DNA from: Brevundimonas goettingensis
GTDB taxonomy: Bacteria; Pseudomonadota; Alphaproteobacteria; Caulobacterales; Caulobacteraceae
DNA length: 64,000 bases
Direction: 5' to 3'
NCBI RefSeq assembly: GCF_017487405.1
Contig: NZ_CP062222.1
Location: 62,001-126,000, forward strand
Positions 17,322-24,897 of this stretch are shown one piece after another; positions within the stretch are counted from its first letter, which is position 1, and the number at the start of each line of letters is the position of its first letter. The notes beneath the pieces were generated by a model. That model was not told where the DNA came from. It did not search any database and saw nothing but the letters and a program-made list of their open reading frames with translations. The translations under genes and the position numbers were made by a program.

Positions 17322-18005
17322 GTGCTGCTTCATATTCCCGAGGTCTTCACCAAGGACGAGGTCGCCGTGCTGCGCCAGCGGCTGGACGCCGGTCCGTGGA
17401 GCGACGGCAACGCCACCTCGGGCCACCAGTCGGCCCTGGCCAAACGCAACATGCAGCTGCCGGAGACCTCCGAGGTCGCCATCGAGGTCGGGCTGATCGT
17501 CCGACAGGCGCTGGAGGCCAATCCGATGTTTGTCTCGGCCGCCCTGCCGCACACGATCTATCCGCCGCTGTTCAACCGCTATGAGGGCGGTCAGGCTTTC
17601 GGCGTCCATGTCGACAACGCCATCCGCCAGCAGGGCCGGGCCGGGGTGCGGATCCGCAGCGACCTGTCGGCGACCCTCTTCCTGTCCGAGCCCGAGGACT
17701 ATGACGGGGGCGAGCTGATGATCGAGGAGAACTACGGCGCCCAGTCGGTCAAGCTGCCGGCGGGCGATCTGGTTCTCTATCCATCCAAGAGCCTGCATCG
17801 GGTCACACCGGTGACGCGCGGCGCCCGGGTGTCGAGCTTCATGTGGCTGCAGTCGCTGGTGCGCGACGACGCCGCCCGCGAGACCCTGTTCCAGCTCGAC
17901 ATCGCCACCCAGCGCGTGAACATAGACAAGGGGCCGCAGGATCAGGCCGTCATCGAGCTGACCGGCGTATACCACAATCTGCTGAGGCGCTGGGCGGAGG
18001 TTTAG
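17322..18005 (+). CDS. piuC: Fe(II)/2-oxoglutarate PKHD-type hydroxylase
   Basis: A 227-residue PiuC/YbiX-type dioxygenase. The iron ligands are visible as HVDN (~residue 94) and the distal His in SLHRVTPV (~158), with the 2-oxoglutarate Arg in [10 protein letters not shown]. The N-terminus [18 protein letters not shown] and the middle [18 protein letters not shown] are typical. piuC regularly accompanies piuA/fiu-type receptors and is thought to help use catechol siderophores; the precise substrate is not established. The GTG start follows GGAG. It lies 72 bases after the receptor gene, separated by a stable hairpin. Confidence 0.9.
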   Translation: MLLHIPEVFTKDEVAVLRQRLDAGPWSDGNATSGHQSALAKRNMQLPETSEVAIEVGLIVRQALEANPMFVSAALPHTIYPPLFNRYEGGQAFGVHVDNAIRQQGRAGVRIRSDLSATLFLSEPEDYDGGELMIEENYGAQSVKLPAGDLVLYPSKSLHRVTPVTRGARVSSFMWLQSLVRDDAARETLFQLDIATQRVNIDKGPQDQAVIELTGVYHNLLRRWAEV

Positions 18006-18011
18006 CGAGCC

Positions 18012-18032
18012 CCTTCTACTTGCGGGAGAAGG
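18012..18032. terminator. Hairpin between convergent genes (degenerate CCTTCT-AGAAGG repeat)
   Basis: CCTTCTACTTGCGGGAGAAGG forms a six-pair stem with a nine-base loop in the 58-base gap between convergently transcribed piuC and the flavoprotein reductase gene. It resembles short intergenic palindromes scattered in alphaproteobacterial genomes and could serve as a bidirectional terminator. Confidence 0.4.
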
Positions 18033-18063
18033 TGGCAACCGCAGCATGACGGATGAGCGGTGA

Positions 18064-19437
18064 TTAGTACACGTCGCGGCGATACCGGCCAGTCTCGGCC
18101 AGGGTGATCAGACGGTCGGGGCCGAGGGCCTCTTCCAGCGCGGCGTGGACGCCCGAGGCCATGCCTTCGAGGGAGCCGCAGACGTAGATGGCCGCGCCGC
18201 GGTCGATCCAGCGGCGCAGTTCCTCGGCCTGTTCGGCGATGACGGCCTGGACATAGCGGCCGTCGCCGGGGTCGCGCGAGAAGGTGCGGTCCAGCCGGGT
18301 CAGGACGCCCGAGGCGAGCCAGGTCTGGAGCTCGACGTCGTGGAAGGCGTCATGGGCCGAGGTGCGCTCGCCGAACATCAGCCAGGCCTCCCCGACCTTG
18401 GCGTTTCCCGAGGCGCGGGCCTTCAGGTGGCCGCGCAAGCCCGCCAGACCCGTGCCGTTGCCGATCAGGATCATCGAGGTCGTAGCGGCCGGGCCGTGGA
18501 AGCCGCGGTTGACGCGGACCCGCATGGCGACCTCGTCGCCGAGGTTCGCCTGACCGGTCAGCCAGCCGGAGGCGAGACCCGGAGTTCCGTCGGGATGGCG
18601 CATCAGCCTCACCAGCAGTTCCAGCCGGCCGTCGGCGGGCAGGGAGGCGATGGAGTATTCGCGCGCAGCCGGGCGGTCGCCCTCGGGCGCCGGGACGCCG
18701 ATCTCGACGATGTCGCCGGCGGACCAGTCGGGCGTGTGCTCGACGGGGGCGAAGGCCAGGTGGAAGGCCTCGCCGCCGGGGCTGCCGGGATTGAGCAGGC
18801 GGCGCTCGACCAAGGTCCAGCGATCGTAGGACGGCGGGGTCCAATCGGGCTCGGCATTGGAGCCGGTGATCGCGTTGAGCTGATGCTGCCAGTGGCGGAT
18901 GGCTTCGGGATCGGCGTCGTCGACCTCGACCAGATCGAACAGGGGCGTGGCGCCCGAACGCCTTAGCCAACCGTCCACCACATGGGCGAAGCCGCAGTAG
19001 TCCTTGTAGCTCCGGTCCCCGAGCGCCAGCATTCCGTAGGTCAGGTCGGGCAGGGCGGCGTCGCGATCCAGCATGCGGCGCAGGACACGGCCGGCGCTGT
19101 CGGGGGCGTCGCCCTCGCCGGTGGTGGCGACCACGAACAGGGCGCGCTTCGTCGCCGTCAGCATGTCGCGTTCGAGGTCGGCGAAGGAGACGACACGCGC
19201 GGATTGTCCGGCCTCGGTCAGGGCGCGGGCAGTCATCAGGGCCAGTTCCTCGGCGAAGCCCGTCTGGCTGGCGTAGGCGATCAGGGTCGCATCGGACCCG
19301 CCGCCACCGAAGGCCTCGGTGCGGGCGCGGTCGGCGCGCCGTGCGCGGGCGCTCGCGACGGCGACCGCAGCACAGACGATCAGCCATAGACCCGTCGCGA
19401 CGGCCGCCGCGATCCAGTGGACGGGATCGGTCGTCAC
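18064..19437 (-). CDS. Membrane-anchored flavodoxin-FNR reductase (CysJ-like)
   Basis: A 457-residue diflavin reductase. An N-terminal helix (WIAAAVATGLWLIVCAAVAVAS) anchors it. A flavodoxin domain follows (residues ~50-190; LIAYASQTGFAEELA for the FMN phosphate, TTGEGDAPDSA, LGDRSYKDYC). Then comes a ferredoxin-NADP reductase module (~205-457; REYSIASLP for FAD, LIGNGTGLAGLRGHL for NADPH, and the ending GRYRRDVY as in CysJ). It should pass electrons from NADPH through FAD and FMN to a membrane partner. No hemoprotein sulfite reductase is nearby; the PepSY gene in the same operon is the likely acceptor. It is the last gene, with one base between it and apbE. Confidence 0.88.
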   Translation of the reverse strand: MTTDPVHWIAAAVATGLWLIVCAAVAVASARARRADRARTEAFGGGGSDATLIAYASQTGFAEELALMTARALTEAGQSARVVSFADLERDMLTATKRALFVVATTGEGDAPDSAGRVLRRMLDRDAALPDLTYGMLALGDRSYKDYCGFAHVVDGWLRRSGATPLFDLVEVDDADPEAIRHWQHQLNAITGSNAEPDWTPPSYDRWTLVERRLLNPGSPGGEAFHLAFAPVEHTPDWSAGDIVEIGVPAPEGDRPAAREYSIASLPADGRLELLVRLMRHPDGTPGLASGWLTGQANLGDEVAMRVRVNRGFHGPAATTSMILIGNGTGLAGLRGHLKARASGNAKVGEAWLMFGERTSAHDAFHDVELQTWLASGVLTRLDRTFSRDPGDGRYVQAVIAEQAEELRRWIDRGAAIYVCGSLEGMASGVHAALEEALGPDRLITLAETGRYRRDVY

Positions 19438-19438
19438 G

Positions 19439-20431
19439 TCAGTCTTCCTTCGACTCGTCTTCGAGCATGGCGGCGTAGAGCGGGGTCATCCGCTCGATCG
19501 GCCCGCGCGGGGTGCGTTCGACGAAATGGGCGGCCAGGCCATAGGCCTCTGCGAACTCGGGGCCGTCATAGGGGCCCATGACGGTCAGGGCGGTGGCGAA
19601 GGCGTCGGCCTTCATCGCGGAAGGATGGACCACGGTCACCGAGGCCAGGCCGTTGTCGATGGGGCGGCCCGTGCGGCCGTCCAGGGTGTGGGAATAGCGG
19701 CGGCCCTCATGGCTGAAGGCCTTGCGGTAGTCGCCGGAGGTGGCCAGGGCGATGTCGACTAGGGCGATCAGGGTGCGGGGCGCGGGGCTGCCCGGCGGCT
19801 GTTCGATCTCGACCCACCAGGGCTGGCCGTCGGGCTTGACCCCCGCGCCGCGCAGCTCGCCGCCGATCTCAATCAGGTGGGAGGTTGCGCCCATGGCGGT
19901 CAGGCGTTCGGAGACGCGGTCGACGGCGTGGCCCTTGGCGATGCCGGAGAAGTCGAGCTTCACTCCGCCGGGCTGGACGGCGGCGCGGGCCTCGCGGTTG
20001 AGGCGCAGCGACTGCCAGCCGCCGAGGGCCTGGGCCGCGTCGATCTCTTCGTCGGAGGGCAGGGGGGCGTCGGCGGGACGCGGTCCGGGCGGGCCGAAAC
20101 CCCACAGATCCACGAGAGCGCCCAGCGTCGGATCGACCGCGCCATTGGTGTCGTCGGCGATGTCCATGGCCGCGTCGAGCAGGGTCCAGAAGGGCTGCGA
20201 CAGGGCCCAGGTCCCGGCGGGGGCGCCGTTGAAACGGCTGATCTCGCTGGCGGCCTCCCAGGGACTGAAGACGGCGACGACGGCGTCCAGCTCCTGACGA
20301 ATGGCGGCGTCGAGCGCCTCCTTGTCGACGCCCGGAGGCGCGACGATCCGGGCCGACCAGCCGGTGCCCATGGTCTCGCCGCCCAGGCTCCAGACGATGT
20401 CGCTGGGGGGGCGGGACGGCGGGGCGCTCAT
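19439..20431 (-). CDS. apbE: FAD:protein FMN transferase (ApbE family)
   Basis: A 330-residue ApbE enzyme, which attaches FMN by a phosphoester bond to a Thr or Ser of a target protein, using FAD and Mg2+. Seen are GETMGTGWSARI, NGAVDPTLGALVDLWGFG, LDFSGIAKGHAVDRVSERL, IEIGGELRGAG, YSHTLDGRTGRPI and the metal-binding MKADAFATAL. The likely target is encoded two genes upstream (DUF2271 with a DGVSGAT motif). Odd: no Sec, Tat or lipoprotein signal is present at the ATG at 20431, although most ApbE proteins act in the periplasm. A good AGGAGG lies ~31 bases upstream with no normal start near it, so the true N-terminus is uncertain. Confidence 0.9.
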   Translation of the reverse strand: MSAPPSRPPSDIVWSLGGETMGTGWSARIVAPPGVDKEALDAAIRQELDAVVAVFSPWEAASEISRFNGAPAGTWALSQPFWTLLDAAMDIADDTNGAVDPTLGALVDLWGFGPPGPRPADAPLPSDEEIDAAQALGGWQSLRLNREARAAVQPGGVKLDFSGIAKGHAVDRVSERLTAMGATSHLIEIGGELRGAGVKPDGQPWWVEIEQPPGSPAPRTLIALVDIALATSGDYRKAFSHEGRRYSHTLDGRTGRPIDNGLASVTVVHPSAMKADAFATALTVMGPYDGPEFAEAYGLAAHFVERTPRGPIERMTPLYAAMLEDESKED

Positions 20432-20480
20432 CGGCGGGATCAGGACGCGGTTGTCCTGACCGTCCTCCTCAGACGGCGAA

Positions 20481-20506
20481 CCGCCGCCGATCAGGATCGG
20501 CGGCGG
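20481..20506. other. Strong GC-rich inverted repeat between DUF4198 and apbE genes
   Basis: CCGCCGCCGATC-AG-GATCGGCGGCGG is a perfect 12-base inverted repeat. On the operon (minus) strand it would fold between the DUF4198 stop and the apbE ribosome site without a T-run, suggesting RNA processing or partial attenuation. In the plus direction a short CTTTT follows. Confidence 0.5.
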
Positions 20507-20529
20507 CGCGGCTTTTGACCCTTTGAAGG

Positions 20530-21465
20530 TCAGGGGAAGACTTCCACGACGGCGGTATAGGCGGCCGAGGGGGTCGGCGGGCCGGCCATGCGACCGCCGC
20601 CGGGACCGCCGGGGCCGCGACCTTCGCCGCCGGCGGCGGGTGCGCCTTCGGGGCGCGGCCCTTCAGGACGGGGGCCTTCCGGACGCGGGCCTTCGCCGCC
20701 CTCACGCTGGGGGGCGCCGCCCGGGCGGTTGACGGTGTTGATCCAGTACATGCCGGCCTCGGGCCAGGTGACCGAGAATTTGCCGTCGGCGCCGGTCTTG
20801 GCGGTGATCTCTTCCGGGGCGTCGCGATATTTCAGCCCACCGCGCGCGATGGTGACGTCGGCGCCGGCCAGGGGTGCGCCGTCCTTGAGCAGTTGGAAGG
20901 TCGCGGCCTCGCCCACGGCCAGTTCGGACGGGTGGGTGGTCGGGACCAATTCGATGCCCTGGCCGGTCGGCTGGAAGACGGTGGTGGTCGGTTCGCCCAG
21001 GGTGACGAAGGTCTCCAGACGGTTGGAATTGACCGCCGAGACCACATCGGTCGCGCCCGAGGGGATGTTGGCGGCCAGGTCGGCGGCCGGACCGCGCCAG
21101 CGGCCGGGAGTTCCGTTCAGGGTCCAGGTGGCGTTGGCGGTCTGGGACACGCTGCCGACGCGATAGGTGCCGGGCTGGGTCAGGTGGACGTCGAAGGTCG
21201 AGCGCCACTGGCCCTGCATGGTGTGCTCGAGCGGCACATTGGAGCCATCCGGCGCCGTGGCGCGCAGGTTGTCGAGGCGCATGGCCGCATGGTCGGCGTC
21301 GAACACCCCGTTGGAGATGCCGGCGTCGAAGCCGACCCAGCCTTCCGTGCCCGACAGGCTGGTCGTCGAGGGCAGGATCCAGGCGCGGTGGGCCTGGGCC
21401 GACAGGGGGGCGGCGAAGGCGGCGATCAGGGCGACGAGGGCGGCGCCAGTCTTGAGACGGTTCAT
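20530..21465 (-). CDS. Periplasmic DUF4198 protein
   Basis: A 311-residue exported protein. Its signal peptide (MNRLKTGAALVALIAAFAAPLSAQA) is followed by HRAWILPSTTSLSGTEGWVGFD, the His-bearing opening of DUF4198, which resembles the NikK/CbiK-type metal-binding periplasmic fold. A second beta-domain carries ATFQLLKDGAPLAGADVTIARGG and GADGKFSVTWPEAGMYWI. Near the C-terminus is a low-complexity repeat of GPRPE units and a Gly-rich stretch, unusual within this family. In this operon it may bind or hand over the metal at the cell surface or periplasm, but that is inference. Confidence 0.85.
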   Translation of the reverse strand: MNRLKTGAALVALIAAFAAPLSAQAHRAWILPSTTSLSGTEGWVGFDAGISNGVFDADHAAMRLDNLRATAPDGSNVPLEHTMQGQWRSTFDVHLTQPGTYRVGSVSQTANATWTLNGTPGRWRGPAADLAANIPSGATDVVSAVNSNRLETFVTLGEPTTTVFQPTGQGIELVPTTHPSELAVGEAATFQLLKDGAPLAGADVTIARGGLKYRDAPEEITAKTGADGKFSVTWPEAGMYWINTVNRPGGAPQREGGEGPRPEGPRPEGPRPEGAPAAGGEGRGPGGPGGGRMAGPPTPSAAYTAVVEVFP

Positions 21466-21479
21466 GTCTGTGGCTTCCT

Positions 21480-21995
21480 TTAGCGGCTGACGGCGACGGA
21501 AACGGCGCCCAGTTCAGAGGTTCCGGCGACGCGGCCGGTGTTCGGAGCGCCCCAGCGGAAGGGCACGCGCACGACCTCGCGGCCGCCCTGTTCGCGGGCG
21601 GCTTCCACGACGAGATTGTACTGGCCGGCGGCGACGCCGGAGAGGCGGGCGGCGGGAATGGTGATGGTCTGACGGCCCGGGGCGCGGGTGGCGCCGGAGA
21701 CGCCGTCGGCCGGCATGCGCATGGCGCGGCCGCCCTTGCGCCACCAGGTGCGCAGGTCCTTCAGCCAGGTCTGGCCCTCGTTGTCCGGCTTCACCTGCTC
21801 GTACCAGACGGCGAGGGTGCGCACGGCGGCCTGGTCGGCCGGGTTCTCGATCCAGACGGCGACATAGGGGCGGTGATAGGCGGCGACCGGCAGGCGGGGG
21901 ACCTCGATCGTCACGGTCAGGTCGGCGGCCATGGCCGGGGCGGCGACGGCGGAGGCCGCAGTGACGGCGAGGGCGGCGGCGGGCAGGAGGCGCAT
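21480..21995 (-). CDS. DUF2271 periplasmic protein with ApbE flavinylation motif
   Basis: A 171-residue exported protein: signal peptide ending AMA-A (residue ~23), then a beta-sandwich-like DUF2271 domain (VTIEVPRLPVAAYHRPYVAVWIEN, TLAVWYEQVKP, WLKDLRTWWRKGG). Residues 97-103 read DGVSGAT. This fits the ApbE target consensus D-x-x-(S/T)-G-A-T, in which the last Thr (Thr103, codon at 21687-21689) receives FMN. With apbE in the same operon, this protein is very probably a covalent flavoprotein in the periplasm that relays electrons from the PepSY protein to ferric iron. The modification is not visible in DNA and remains a prediction. Confidence 0.87.
   Translation of the reverse strand: MRLLPAAALAVTAASAVAAPAMAADLTVTIEVPRLPVAAYHRPYVAVWIENPADQAAVRTLAVWYEQVKPDNEGQTWLKDLRTWWRKGGRAMRMPADGVSGATRAPGRQTITIPAARLSGVAAGQYNLVVEAAREQGGREVVRVPFRWGAPNTGRVAGTSELGAVSVAVSR
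21687..21707 (-). other. Predicted FMN attachment site (DGVSGAT) in DUF2271 protein
   Basis: Codons 97-103 of the DUF2271 gene encode Asp-Gly-Val-Ser-Gly-Ala-Thr, matching the known flavinylation consensus in which FMN is linked to the final Thr. No equally good site is present in the PepSY, DUF4198 or flavodoxin-reductase proteins of the operon. Confidence 0.75.
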
Positions 21996-22034
21996 CGGTT
22001 CTACTCGGTCAGTGAAGGGAGGGGCGGGGAGGGA

Positions 22035-22712
22035 TCAGTGGACGAAGATCAGGGCGATGATGACGGGGATCAGCAGACCCAGACCGACCAGGGGCCAAGT
22101 CATGGGACGGCTGCGAGAATGCAGCCAGAGAAGCGTCAGGCCGGTCAATGCGAAGACGATGCAGGCGGCGGCGAAGACGTCGATGAACCAGTACCAGACC
22201 GGTCCGGTGTTCCGGCCCTTGTGCAGATCGTTGATGTAGGCGACCCAGCCCTGGGAGGTGACTTCGTACTGGGTCTCACCCGTTGCACGGTCGATGGTCA
22301 GCCATCCGTCGCCGCCGGGCATGGCCAGGGCGACATAGACCTCGTCGGCGGTGGTTTCGGTCGGCTTGCCGCCGATATTGGCCTTGAAGGTCTGCCCGGC
22401 CCAGCGGGCCACGGCGTCCGGAACCGGCGCGGTCGCCTCCTCCGGCATCTCGGCCAGACGGGTCAGAAGCGGGGCGGGCAGGGTTCCGGTCTGGTCCGAG
22501 ACCACGGGCGTCGCCTTGATCTGGGCGGCGTGGTTCAGGGTGATGCCGGTCGCGGCGAACAGGATCATCCCGGCGAGGGCCAGGCCCGCCGAAATCCAGT
22601 GCCAGCTGTGCAGTTGCTTGAGCCAGAAGGCGCGCGCCTTGTTGATCGCCGGCGGCTTGGCCTTGGCGGTCTCGGCAGTTTTGGAACGCGGGTTTGCAGC
22701 GGTTTCGGTCAC
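22035..22712 (-). CDS. PepSY-associated transmembrane protein
   Basis: An inner-membrane protein of ~225 residues. A first helix (LALAGMILFAATGITLNHAAQ) is followed by a periplasmic PepSY-like domain (YVALAMPGGDGWLTIDRATGETQYEV), then two C-terminal helices (VWYWFIDVFAAACIVFALTGLTLLWLH and PLVGLGLLIPVIIALIFVH). Four His sit near helix ends (LHSWHW, LNHAA, LHKGR, WLHSR) and could hold heme or flavin, as in PepSY ferric reductases. The frame opens at a TTG at 22748, but a Fur-like box covers that codon, so I prefer the GTG at 22712 (VTETAANP). It probably carries electrons across the membrane to the DUF2271 flavoprotein. Confidence 0.82.
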   Translation of the reverse strand: MTETAANPRSKTAETAKAKPPAINKARAFWLKQLHSWHWISAGLALAGMILFAATGITLNHAAQIKATPVVSDQTGTLPAPLLTRLAEMPEEATAPVPDAVARWAGQTFKANIGGKPTETTADEVYVALAMPGGDGWLTIDRATGETQYEVTSQGWVAYINDLHKGRNTGPVWYWFIDVFAAACIVFALTGLTLLWLHSRSRPMTWPLVGLGLLIPVIIALIFVH

Positions 22713-22731
22713 GGCGTGGCTGTGCCATATC

Positions 22732-22748
22732 TTGCGAACGATTTGCAA
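22732..22748. promoter_or_regulatory. Fur-like palindromic box upstream of PepSY operon
   Basis: TTGCGAACGATTTGCAA has arms TTGCGAA and TTTGCAA (one mismatch from a perfect palindrome). It shares the TGCGA-N5-TYGCA core with the two boxes before the receptor at 15006. It lies in the gap after the TonB receptor gene and 20 bases before the preferred PepSY start, so the reductase genes probably have their own iron-controlled promoter. Confidence 0.58.
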
Positions 22749-22802
22749 TAGATGCGGATGCGAAACCGATCCCCTGCGACCCTTTTCCTTGCCGGCCCAA
22801 CT

Positions 22803-24851
22803 CTACCAGCTGAGGGTGAGGCCCGCGCGCAGGGTACGGGGCGGGCCGAAGCCGGCGATGCCGTCGGCCGTCTGCGACACCTCCACATCCTCATCGAACA
22901 GATTGTCGGCGACGGCGTAGAGGCTGACGCCATCCCGGAGAGCGAAGTCGGCGCGGGCGTCGAGCGTCAGGGCGGCGTCCAAGGTGCGGCTGTTCAGATC
23001 GTCGTCGAAGCGGGCGCTCTCGTAGCGGGCGCGGCTGGACAGGGTCAGGCGGTCGGTGGCGCGCCAGTCGATCCCGGCGGTGGCGCTCCACTCCGGCGCC
23101 TGGGCGGGCCTCAGGCCGGTCAGCTGCGGGGCCGAGGTCCCGCCGTCGAGCTCGGCGTCGGTCCAGGAGACGGCCGCGGTCAGGGTGATGCGGTCGAGAC
23201 GCTGTTCGGCGTTCAGCTCGACACCGGTCGCCTCGATGGTCCCGGCGTTCTGGCGCTGGCGCAGGACGCCGCCGGCGGGGACGAAGCCGCCGCGGGGCAG
23301 GGCGGCGATGACGCCCGGCCCGGTCCCGATGGTGACATTGACGATGGCGTCCTCGATCCGGTTCCAGAACAGGGTCGCGCCGAGGGTGGTGGTCTCGCGG
23401 TCCCACGACAGTCCGGTCTCGACGCCCTGCAGCCGCTCGGGCTCCAGATCGGGGTTGGATTCGGTGATGTCGTTGCCGACCCGGAAGGGGCGGTGCAGCT
23501 CATTGATGGTGGCGGGGCGGAAGCCGGAATAGGCGGCGGCGCGGGCGGCCCAGCCGGCGCCCAGATCGCGTCGCACGGCCAGACGGGCCGAGGTGACCTC
23601 GCCGGAGCGGTCGGCATAGGTTTCGTCCAGCAGGGCGGCGCCGGTGGCGCGGTCGAGTTCCAGCCGGTGGCCGTCGGCGTTCTTCCACTGGTCCAGGCGC
23701 AGGCCGCCCGCGACCAGCCAGGGACCGCCGGTCCAGGAGCCTTCGGCATAAGCGCCGATGACGGAGGTCTCGCCCCCTGCATAACGGTCGCGGGTGAAGC
23801 GGTTCAGCGGCGCGGACCAGCTGAACCGCTCCTGGGTCTCGCCCTCGGCGTAGCGGGCGTCGGCGCCCAGCTCCCACTCCAGCCGCCCGCCGAATAGGTC
23901 GAGGGCGCTCTGGCGCAGGGCGAGATTGGCGCCCCAGCCGGTCGCGGGGGTGGCGTACTGGTCGTTGGCCGGGGTGGTGGTCGATCGGTCCGCCGCGACC
24001 GAGGCCGAAGAGTTGGAGAAATCGCTCTGTCGCCGCCAGACCTGGGCCCGCCAGCCGAGAGCACCCTTCGACGGCGTGCGGCTCAGCGTCGCCGAATAGA
24101 CGTGACCGATGGCCGATGAGCGGGTGTTGAGAAGGCCCGAGCCGCGATCCTCGTCATAGGCTGAGGCGCGCAGGGACAGGGCGGTCAGGGCGTCCAGGCC
24201 GACGTCGGCGCGCAGGGCGGCGCTCTTCGTATCCAGGTCCAGCGGGGTGTCGGCGGCGCCGGCGGCAGGGCCGCGCACGGGGATATAGCCGTCCGAATGG
24301 TCGAGCAGGACCGAACCGGTGATCGCCACCCGCCCGCTCGTCAGCGTGGTCGCCGCAGCCAGCCGACGCCCGCCGTCCTCACCAACCGAGGCGTCCAGCA
24401 TCCCGCCCTCGCCGTCGCGTTCGCGAAGCGCAATGACCCCGGTCAGGGCGCCGGCGCCATAGGGACCCGCCCCCGCGCCGCGCACGATGTCGAGGCTCTC
24501 AAGGCTTTCCGGCGCGACCTGGGACCAGATCACCCAGCCGCCGAACGGGTCGTTGAGGGGCACGCCGTCCAGCGTCACCAGCGTCCGCCCCGCGCCGGAG
24601 GGGGCGATGGCCCGCAGGCTGATGCCTTGCGTCGTCGGATTGGCGCCGAGACTGGAGGTGCGCCGGAACAGGGAGACGGCCGGAACCGTCGCCAGGGCCT
24701 CGTCCAGACGGGTCGATCGGTCCAGTGTCGTCTGGTCCAGACGGATCACCGAAAAGGCGGCCTCGCCCGCGGCGGGGGGCAGGCGGGCGGCGGTGACCAC
24801 CACCTCGGGAAGCAGGGTGGGCTCGGGCGGCGGGGGAGGGATTTGGAACAT
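22803..24851 (-). CDS. TonB-dependent receptor without visible signal peptide
   Basis: A 682-residue outer-membrane receptor: plug domain (residues ~15-130; EVVVTAARLPPA as a TonB box, GISLRAIAPSGAGRTLVTLDGVPLNDP, LESLDIVRGAGAGPYGAGALTGVI), then a barrel with LFWNRIEDAIVNV and the ending RAGLTLSW (aromatic C-terminus). Position before the PepSY/DUF2271/apbE genes suggests an iron-chelate or heme-type substrate. Odd: the first ATG gives MFQIPPPPPEPTLLPEVVV with no hydrophobic signal. An in-frame TAA lies nine bases upstream, and only 46 bases separate it from the kinase gene, so no alternative start can supply one. Confidence 0.85.
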   Translation of the reverse strand: MFQIPPPPPEPTLLPEVVVTAARLPPAAGEAAFSVIRLDQTTLDRSTRLDEALATVPAVSLFRRTSSLGANPTTQGISLRAIAPSGAGRTLVTLDGVPLNDPFGGWVIWSQVAPESLESLDIVRGAGAGPYGAGALTGVIALRERDGEGGMLDASVGEDGGRRLAAATTLTSGRVAITGSVLLDHSDGYIPVRGPAAGAADTPLDLDTKSAALRADVGLDALTALSLRASAYDEDRGSGLLNTRSSAIGHVYSATLSRTPSKGALGWRAQVWRRQSDFSNSSASVAADRSTTTPANDQYATPATGWGANLALRQSALDLFGGRLEWELGADARYAEGETQERFSWSAPLNRFTRDRYAGGETSVIGAYAEGSWTGGPWLVAGGLRLDQWKNADGHRLELDRATGAALLDETYADRSGEVTSARLAVRRDLGAGWAARAAAYSGFRPATINELHRPFRVGNDITESNPDLEPERLQGVETGLSWDRETTTLGATLFWNRIEDAIVNVTIGTGPGVIAALPRGGFVPAGGVLRQRQNAGTIEATGVELNAEQRLDRITLTAAVSWTDAELDGGTSAPQLTGLRPAQAPEWSATAGIDWRATDRLTLSSRARYESARFDDDLNSRTLDAALTLDARADFALRDGVSLYAVADNLFDEDVEVSQTADGIAGFGPPRTLRAGLTLSW

Positions 24852-24897
24852 CGAGCGTTACAATACCCGACTTCGGTCGCGGTTGCGCGGCCTCAGC

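Noticed and set aside
14916..18047. 1043-codon minus-strand frame opposite the TonB receptor and piuC
   Set aside because: Antisense frame without any domain; the plus strand carries two well-defined proteins with signal peptide and ribosome sites.
20530..21465. A second SGAT motif (NIPSGATDVV) in the DUF4198 protein as a possible FMN site
   Set aside because: The required Asp six residues before the Thr is Asn and the context is a loop common to the family, so the DUF2271 site is far better.
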